From: Zerene cesonia
Taxonomy: Eukaryota; Arthropoda; Insecta; Lepidoptera; Pieridae
NCBI RefSeq assembly: GCF_012273895.1
Contig: NC_052112.1
Span: 8,036,102-8,100,101, forward strand
DNA length: 64,000 nucleotides
Reading direction: 5' to 3'
The notes under the pieces are model-generated. The model was not told the origin of the DNA and searched no databases. It worked only from the letters and a program-made list of their open reading frames with translations. Numbering within the stretch: the stretch's first letter is position 1; each line of letters begins with the position of its first letter. Shown one piece after another: positions 63,162 to 64,000 of this stretch. A program made the translations under genes and the position numbers.

Positions 63162-63175
63162 AATAAATTAATAAA
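63162..63175 (+). terminator. Tandem AATAAA poly(A) signals
   Basis: Two AATAAA hexamers in 14 nt, about 275 nt after the stop codon. They may mark a short 3' UTR. If so, the Pumilio motif at 63384 is present only in longer transcripts. Confidence 0.45.
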
Positions 63176-63383
63176 AAGAGATAAGTAAAATGGCACCACT
63201 GCACAAATCTGCTAGTGATCGGCTATCGGTATTATTGGTGGAGTATAGTGAGTAGGGAGGGCCGGAGGCGCGCGGCCTCTGGCTGATGCGACGGCGCGGG
63301 TTCCCGCCTATTATAAATTTGTGAATATTGCGATTGTACATTTGTAACTATATAGATCGTGGCGCGGGCCCCCGCCCGGCGCC

Positions 63384-63391
63384 TGTACATA
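63384..63391 (+). promoter_or_regulatory. Perfect Pumilio response element in pumilio's own 3' UTR
   Basis: TGTACATA fits UGUANAUA exactly, the sequence that the eight repeats encoded here should read. Near-matches TGTACATT (63335-63342) and TGTATATT (63885-63892) lie on either side. One 8-mer of this kind can occur by chance in a kilobase of AT-rich UTR, so function is inferred. Confidence 0.5.
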
Positions 63392-64000
63392 GTAGCGGCA
63401 GACTGATGTACAGAACGATACGATTACTGTTACTGTTATCCATAGTTGTACAGCGTCGACGCCGACCGGTGCTCGGCCGTCGCCTCGCCGCGCCGCACCG
63501 ACTTAGCCTATAAGTGTTCTAGTATTATTCCTTGTTCGTATGAATCTATGTATAAATATTTTGAAAGTCTCTCATTCTCGTGTAATTTATGATTCGAAAA
63601 AAAGTAGCAGTCGATGAATCCGTGTGTTTCCGTAATTTTAGCTCGTCGTAGATTTACTATTAGCTGGGCTAGGGGACCTTGAATCTTAAAGCGACGAACG
63701 GATGCCGCAGGCAGTTCTGGACAATCGGCACTATAGTCGTGATTTATTATTATCGTTTTTTAATGTTCGAGTCGAGCTCTCGTTTGAGTTGAATGAAACC
63801 GGCTTTAATCGTACATAGCTTATCGAATATTTTTAGCGCCGGTGTGTATAGTTTGTCGGTTATGATTTGTGAAAATGATATTTTTGTATATTTTTATGTA
63901 AGGTAACATTAAGTTATTTAGTGGAAGCGCGTATCGAGCGAGCGACGCTTACGTTTAGGTGCGTGCAGTAGGTTATAGTGATGATTGTAAAGTCCTGTAC

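Larger units (their letters stand above)
1..63169 (+). other. pum: pumilio transcription unit (5' end outside the window)
   Basis: This is the gene-level entry. Pumilio is a cytoplasmic PUF protein that binds UGUANAUA elements in 3' UTRs, and with partners such as Nanos and Brat and the CCR4-NOT deadenylase it represses and destabilises mRNAs in germline, embryo and neurons (family knowledge). Sixteen coding exons from 8956 to 62888 join with matching phases and canonical GT/AG ends. They total 2958 nt, or 985 residues plus stop. The upstream exon (1-66) or the 7321-7380 exon adds the N terminus, and an internal start at 39818 gives a shorter form. The end given here is the first poly(A) signal pair. 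The true 3' end may lie beyond the window. Confidence 0.93.
62889..64000 (+). other. pum: pumilio 3' UTR (continues past the window)
   Basis: After the stop a 70-nt GC-rich stretch (GCCGCCC repeats) gives way to mixed sequence with no long open frame. AATAAA occurs at 63162-63167 and 63170-63175, a candidate proximal poly(A) site. Beyond it, conserved-looking sequence continues to the window end, suggesting a longer 3' UTR form. Pumilio-type motifs are listed separately. Confidence 0.7.

Overview
The window is animal DNA, most likely from a moth or butterfly (Lepidoptera). Introns are long and AT-rich, and the window carries short Helitron-like and SINE-like repeats of kinds common in that order. 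All credible coding sequence belongs to one plus-strand gene, pumilio (pum), which encodes a PUF-family RNA-binding translational repressor. No other protein gene, rRNA or CRISPR array can be supported.

Layout. Positions 1-66 are the 3' end of an upstream coding exon. Positions 7321-7380 are an alternative first coding exon. Seven shared exons encoding the N-terminal half follow between 8956 and 14168. An intron of about 40 kb (14169-54200) comes next. Nine exons between 54201 and 62888 then encode the Gln/Ala-rich middle and the whole RNA-binding domain, ending at TAG 62886-62888. The 3' UTR runs to the window end. All exon phases match across the chain. From ATG 7321 the chain encodes 1005 residues. 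All eight PUF repeats are present with the base-contact residues expected for UGUANAUA recognition.

Alternative starts. Three mutually exclusive starts can be read. The upstream exon (1-66) and the 7321 exon both join the exon at 8956 in phase 0. Inside the giant intron a GC-rich island precedes an ATG at 39818, whose 71-codon exon ends at a strong donor, again in phase 0. It would join the exon at 54201 and give a 722-residue protein without the N-terminal half.

Non-coding parts. 3690-4660 is a cluster of tRNA-like SINE copies with a 61-bp perfect inverted repeat and a nested Helitron. Further Helitron-like copies lie at 41217-41422, 46596-46693, 58419-58572 and 62371-62538. Another Lepidopteran repeat family lies at 14407, 15261, 16328 and 43178. 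The giant intron is AT-rich but studded with GC-rich islands that look like candidate regulatory elements, including a strong hairpin at 33454-33525. The 3' UTR has one perfect Pumilio-binding motif (63384-63391), which suggests self-regulation.

Limits: exon edges come from splice consensus, reading frame and remembered family similarity. No alignment or transcript data were available.
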